Below, piece by piece: positions 61,217 to 64,000 of a DNA stretch of 64,000 bases. Positions within the stretch are counted from its first letter, which is position 1. Every line of letters begins with the position of its first letter. The notes beneath the pieces are model-generated. The model worked only from the letters and a program-made list of their open reading frames with translations. It was not told the origin of the DNA and made no database searches. The stretch comes from Bacillus smithii. Its GTDB lineage: Bacteria > Bacillota > Bacilli > Bacillales > DSM-4216. The translations under genes were made by a program, and so were the position numbers. The stretch is taken from NCBI RefSeq assembly GCF_001050115.1, contig NZ_CP012024.1, positions 1,096,001 through 1,160,000 on the forward strand, read 5' to 3'.

Positions 61217-62266
61217 ATGGAAGATGTCAATGAAACGATGAAATTGATTCAAGAGCTTGTATCGATTCCCAGTCCGACAGGATATACAGAAAACATTATT
61301 CGTTATGTGGAGTCTTTGTTGAAAGATACAACGTTCGAAACCAAGAAAACCCGAAAAGGCGGTTTATTGGTGACGGTGCCGGGAAAAGATTCATCCAAAC
61401 ACCGGTTTGTAACTGCCCATGTTGATACGTTAGGAGCGATGGTTAAAGAAATCAAAAAAGACGGACGGCTGAAATTAACGATGATCGGCGGATTTCGCTG
61501 GAATTCCGTTGAAGGCGAATATTGCTGTATTCATACCGATTCCGGCAGCGTGTATACTGGAACGATACTGATGCACCAACAGTCTGTTCATGTTTATAAA
61601 GAAGCGGGAGAGGCAAAAAGAAATGATGAAAATATCGAGGTGCGCATCGATGAAGAGGTAAAATCTGCAAACGATGTTCAATCGCTGGGAATTCAAGTTG
61701 GTGATTTTGTTTCATTTGACCCGAGGGTTGAAATGACAGCGTCGGGTTTTATAAAATCGCGCCATCTTGATGATAAAGCAGGTGCGGCGATTTTAATTCA
61801 AACTTTGAGGAGGATTCAAAAAGAAGAACGTATATTGCCATATACGACTCATTTTTTGTTTTCTAATAATGAAGAAATCGGTTATGGTGGAAATTCCAAT
61901 ATTCCGGAAGAGACAGTGGAATATTTGGCGGTCGATATGGGGGCAATCGGGGACGGACAGTCTTCAGATGAGTATTCTGTGTCAATCTGTGCGAAAGATT
62001 CTAGCGGACCTTATCATTACGGACTAAGAAAGCATTTAGTTCAGCTGGCAAAAGAACATCAAATTCAATATAAAATCGATATTTATCCTTTCTACGGCTC
62101 GGATGCTTCAGCGGCTATGAGAGCGGGACGCGATCTCGTCCACGGTCTGATCGGCCCGGGAATCGATTCTTCCCACGCATTCGAACGAACTCATCAAAAG
62201 GCAATCGAAAATACGGAAAAGTTGCTGTATGTCTATTTATACTCGCCAATGGCTGAAGAAGTGTGA
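61217..62266 (+). CDS. M42-family glutamyl/deblocking aminopeptidase
   Basis: 349 residues. The binuclear metal site is read from TAHVDTLGAMV (His, Asp), SRHLDDKAGAAI (Asp), SNNEEIGYGGNS (Glu-Glu pair), YLAVDMGAIGDG (Asp) and the C-terminal GIDSSHAFERTHQKA (His). The fold and length match YsdC/FrvX-type tetrahedral aminopeptidases that degrade small peptides in the cytosol. ATG 61217 after AAAGGAGTATGTGGG gives the usual N-terminus. Confidence 0.9.
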   Translation: MEDVNETMKLIQELVSIPSPTGYTENIIRYVESLLKDTTFETKKTRKGGLLVTVPGKDSSKHRFVTAHVDTLGAMVKEIKKDGRLKLTMIGGFRWNSVEGEYCCIHTDSGSVYTGTILMHQQSVHVYKEAGEAKRNDENIEVRIDEEVKSANDVQSLGIQVGDFVSFDPRVEMTASGFIKSRHLDDKAGAAILIQTLRRIQKEERILPYTTHFLFSNNEEIGYGGNSNIPEETVEYLAVDMGAIGDGQSSDEYSVSICAKDSSGPYHYGLRKHLVQLAKEHQIQYKIDIYPFYGSDASAAMRAGRDLVHGLIGPGIDSSHAFERTHQKAIENTEKLLYVYLYSPMAEEV

Positions 62267-62400
62267 CCTAAAAAAGTAATGACTGCCTTTATCGACAGCG
62301 TGTCCTGCTCAAAATTAAAAACGATGCTTATTTATATGAAGATAGTGCAGCATCCAAAGTTATTGAAATGACTGCATTTTTATAGGAAGGGGAAAACAAA

Positions 62401-62640
62401 ATGAAAATTCGTAAAACAGAAATAAACGGAAATGAAACGAATATCTTTATTTACGAAAATAAAAAAGAGGATTACTTCGTCGTTTCTATTCCTGAAATAG
62501 AATGGTCCATCTTTTTTACATATGAAGAGGAAAAGGAACCGCTTTTAAGGAAAATGAGTGATTCTTTGTCAAAGGCATTGTCAGAAAACGAATCAGATGA
62601 AGTGGCAAAGCGGATTTATCAATGGACAAGAGAGATGTAG
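62401..62640 (+). CDS. Small cytosolic protein, tentatively YueH-like
   Basis: 79 residues: KIRKTEINGNETNIFIYENK, then KEDYFVVSIPEIEWSIFFTY and an acidic amphipathic C-terminus. The composition and length recall YueH of B. subtilis, but I am not sure. ATG 62401 follows GAAGGGG. It ends 19 bases before the NCS2 permease start. Confidence 0.6.
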   Translation: MKIRKTEINGNETNIFIYENKKEDYFVVSIPEIEWSIFFTYEEEKEPLLRKMSDSLSKALSENESDEVAKRIYQWTREM

Positions 62641-62659
62641 GGATGTGAGGTGCCGCTCA

Positions 62660-63985
62660 ATGGAAAGAAAGGGACCCCTTATGAAAGAACGGACAGTGGA
62701 AACCGCTGTTGCGTCACTGCAATGGTTTATTTTTTTACTTGCCAATTCCATTGTACTTCCTATTGTCGTTGGACAAGTCTACCACTTGTCCGTCGATCAG
62801 ATTGCCGAACTTTTGCAGCGGACTTTTTTGGTTGTTGGCATATCTTCTCTGCTTTCCGGCTGGATTGGTCACCGATTGCCGGTTGCCGATGGGCCGGCGG
62901 GAATTTGGCTTGGCATCTTCGTGTTGATGGGGGAAATGGCAGCCGCGGAGCATTCTCATCCATTCCAAGTTTTACAATTGCTTGAAGGCGGAATGTTAGT
63001 TGCGGGAGGGGTATTGCTTGTCATTGGAGCCATGGGGCTGATGAATTATATGGTTGAGTTGTTTACGCCTCTCGTGACAGGAGTCTATTTAATTCTTTTA
63101 TCCCTCCAACTTTCCGGTGTGTTTTTAAAAGGTATGATCGGTGTTGGCGATTCCGGAGGAGAAATAAAAGCAAGCCATGTGCTCGTTTCTTTTATCGTCT
63201 TTATATTAGTATTTATTTTGTCTGTATGGGGAAGGGGATTTTTCAAAAGTTACGCTGTCCTCATTGGGATTCTTCTCGGCTGGTTAACCTTTATAATGCT
63301 AAATGGATTTGAACAAAAGGCTCCGGCTGTCTCTTCAGTTGTCTCATTTCCTAAGTTTTTCGCTTGGGGATGGCCAAAATTGGACGCAGGCATGGCGGTT
63401 TCTGCTGTTTTAGTTGCTTTTGTATTAATCAGCAATATTATTGCCAGTGTGGCGGCCATGCAGCAAGTAGTTGATCGGCAAGAGGAAAGGGGAAGACTGA
63501 ACCGAGCCGGAATCATCAGCGGGGTTAACAATCTGTTGTCTTCTTTATTTTCTTCTGTTGGGGTTGTCCCATTGTCCATTTCGGCGGGTTTTGTCCGTAT
63601 GACGGGCCAAAGCCGTATGAAGCCTTATATAATCGGTTGTGTACTTTTGATTGTCAGTTCATTTTTACCGGCTGTCTATCAAGCGTTGTCGCTTTTGCCA
63701 GGTCCGATTGCATATGCGGCCATGTTAGTAACATTTACTCAAATGTTGGGAATCGGATTGAATTCTATTTTGAAATCCCCTCTGGATGAAAGACGTTTGA
63801 CGATTGTCGGCATGTCTCTTTCGCTAGGAACGGCCATTATGTTTTTACCTCAGTCTGTGTTTCAAGGGTTGCCGGCCATTGTGCAGTATGTGGCCAGCAA
63901 CGGTATCATGATTGGAATGCTTCTTGCTTTATTGTTGGAACACATTTGGCGACCGGAAAGGAAGCAAGTGAGCAGATTAGATTAA
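62660..63985 (+). CDS. NCS2-family nucleobase permease (uracil/xanthine type)
   Basis: About 441 residues with around 12-14 TM helices. The N-terminal SLQWFIFLLANSIVLPIVVG, LPVADGPAGIWLG in helix 3, the SISAGFVRMTGQSRM segment replacing the usual NxGxxxxT motif, and LNSILKSPLDERRLTIVGMSLS are family features. Some positions of the canonical NCS2 motif differ, as in YwdJ-type proteins, so the substrate is unclear. ATG 62660 follows GTGAGGTG. The window ends 15 bases after its stop codon. Confidence 0.85.
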   Translation: MERKGPLMKERTVETAVASLQWFIFLLANSIVLPIVVGQVYHLSVDQIAELLQRTFLVVGISSLLSGWIGHRLPVADGPAGIWLGIFVLMGEMAAAEHSHPFQVLQLLEGGMLVAGGVLLVIGAMGLMNYMVELFTPLVTGVYLILLSLQLSGVFLKGMIGVGDSGGEIKASHVLVSFIVFILVFILSVWGRGFFKSYAVLIGILLGWLTFIMLNGFEQKAPAVSSVVSFPKFFAWGWPKLDAGMAVSAVLVAFVLISNIIASVAAMQQVVDRQEERGRLNRAGIISGVNNLLSSLFSSVGVVPLSISAGFVRMTGQSRMKPYIIGCVLLIVSSFLPAVYQALSLLPGPIAYAAMLVTFTQMLGIGLNSILKSPLDERRLTIVGMSLSLGTAIMFLPQSVFQGLPAIVQYVASNGIMIGMLLALLLEHIWRPERKQVSRLD

Positions 63986-64000
63986 AGGCCATTTTTCCGT

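Overview
The window is about 64 kb from a low-to-moderate GC Gram-positive, spore-forming Bacillaceae genome, possibly a moderately thermophilic one of the Bacillus smithii / Caldibacillus type. Evidence is family-level resemblance of many proteins to Bacillus subtilis (Tgl, TcyABC, MetI/MetC, QueCDEF, AmhX, YrhD/YrhE, YndM, YozQ, the Mhq set) and Bacillus-type control elements (S-box, preQ1-I, MhqR-, Rex-, PerR- and MntR-like sites). The species is not established. No rRNA, tRNA or CRISPR array was seen.

Layout: 1-6.7 kb holds the end of a FecCD siderophore permease gene, an IS1182 element, a HAD hydrolase, and a damaged sugar/polyol catabolic cluster (a dehydrogenase without its NAD domain, two TIM-barrel isomerases, a zinc alcohol dehydrogenase). 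7-10.8 kb is a quinone/catechol-stress set (DoxX, ring-cleavage dioxygenase, MhqD-like esterase, and a CatE-like dioxygenase with an apparent early frameshift). 11.2-17.5 kb has MntH and a GalU / polytopic protein / GT2 / GtrA cluster for cell-surface glycosylation. 17.7-21.5 kb carries, on the minus strand, a CNT nucleoside transporter, L-lactate dehydrogenase with two Rex boxes, and YndM. 21.5-23.6 kb is an IS110 element bounded by 176-bp direct repeats. 23.7-26.2 kb has an SRAP protein, a rhodanese-like/CstR pair and a DJ-1/PfpI protein.

26.3-29 kb is a preQ1-riboswitch-controlled queCDEF operon. 29-33 kb has a haloacid dehalogenase, a beta-helix protein, a sucrase/ferredoxin-like protein and a cold-shock protein. 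33.4-35.6 kb is an IS256-type element beside the tgl transglutaminase gene. 36.3-39 kb pairs an M20 amidohydrolase with an enolase-superfamily racemase. 39.1-46.1 kb is the most striking region: a cobalamin riboswitch followed by six tightly overlapping genes for a wall-anchored transcobalamin-like protein, a class D-type sortase, a DUF4430 lipoprotein and a complete dedicated ECF transporter. This reads as a surface-to-membrane corrinoid capture system.

46.3-50.2 kb (minus strand) is a formate dehydrogenase YrhE/YrhD group with two small proteins. 52-57 kb has PerR-type katA, the tcyABC cystine importer and uppP. 57.3-60.5 kb is an S-box metI-metC operon whose leader carries a 642-bp ORF-less group IIC intron directly behind the riboswitch terminator. 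A second copy lies inverted at 51.1-51.7 kb behind another terminator. The window ends with a GlsB/YeaQ-type protein, an M42 aminopeptidase, a small protein and an NCS2 permease.
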